Origin: an uncultured Ruminococcus sp.
GTDB taxonomy: Bacteria > Bacillota > Clostridia > Oscillospirales > Acutalibacteraceae
DNA length: 13,177 nt
Direction of reading: 5' to 3'
Assembly: GCA_902766305.1 (NCBI GenBank)
Contig: CACXDE010000254.1
Span: 1 to 13,177 of the forward strand
Shown here: positions 13,127-13,177 of the stretch, piece after piece
Numbering within the stretch: the stretch's first letter is position 1
Layout: each line of letters starts with the position of its first letter
Translations under genes and position numbers: made by a program
The notes under the pieces: model-generated
Databases searched by the model: none
The model's input: only the letters and a program-made list of their open reading frames with translations
Told to the model about the DNA's origin: nothing

Positions 13127-13177
13127 ATGATATCTTCAAAGGGACGGTATGCGTTAAGAATAATGATCGACCTTGCA
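13127..13177 (+). CDS. iscR: Rrf2-family regulator, IscR-like (N-terminal 17 codons only)
   Basis: The visible residues MISSKGRYALRIMIDLA match the N terminus of Rrf2/IscR-type winged-helix regulators (MKISTKGRYALR pattern), whose first helix begins in this way. A very good SD, GAGGAGG (13112-13118), lies 8 nt before the ATG. The gene runs off the right edge, so the cluster-ligand cysteines and the rest of the DNA-binding domain cannot be checked. The divergent position next to iscS-iscU makes an Fe-S-sensing repressor of that operon the best guess. CymR, another Rrf2 protein that controls cysteine metabolism in Firmicutes, is a possible alternative. The leader contains the heptad array. Confidence 0.85.
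   Translation, partial: MISSKGRYALRIMIDLA

Overview
The window looks like part of a chromosome from a low-to-mid GC anaerobic Firmicute, most likely a Ruminococcus-like clostridium (Oscillospiraceae). This is an inference from protein style, from Shine-Dalgarno (SD) sites of the AGGAGG type, from consensus sigma-A promoters, and from the gene set: YerC/TrpR-family regulator, Hsp33, a clostridial CopA, and Rrf2-controlled IscS/IscU. No rRNA, tRNA, CRISPR, phage or transposase gene was found. All genes lie on the minus strand except the truncated Rrf2 regulator at the right edge.

Layout from right to left, which is the direction of transcription. (1) 13127-13177, plus strand: first 17 codons of an Rrf2/IscR-type regulator. 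It is divergent from iscS-iscU (12900-11317), and the shared intergenic region carries a perfect-consensus iscS promoter, a candidate IscR operator over its -35 box and a striking array of 7-bp repeats. iscU is followed by a good intrinsic terminator. (2) 10972-8498: copA, a Cu(I) P-type ATPase with N- and C-terminal metal-binding domains, its own promoter and terminator. The C-terminal domain has its own SD and ATG, so a free CopZ-like chaperone may also be made. (3) 8205-7142: yerC-like regulator and a SAM methyltransferase. (4) 7018-860: hslO, glpK, an alpha/beta hydrolase, an AlkD-type DNA glycosylase, a 104-aa unknown protein and a two-gene ABC exporter with BcrA/LanF-type features. These are closely spaced and could be one long operon. 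(5) 688-1: an OmpR/PhoB-type response regulator, cut by the left edge a few residues before its end.

The genes are mostly housekeeping and stress functions: Fe-S cluster assembly, copper efflux, redox chaperone, alkylation repair, glycerol and lipid handling, peptide or drug export and two-component signalling. I see no clear new multi-gene defence or biosynthetic system. The most interesting signals are at finer scale: the CopA/CopZ junction, where an A7 tract, an SD and an ATGA overlap in another frame sit together; two intergenic inverted arrays built from related heptads; a 15-bp palindrome placed just upstream of two promoters; and the iscS/iscR control region.
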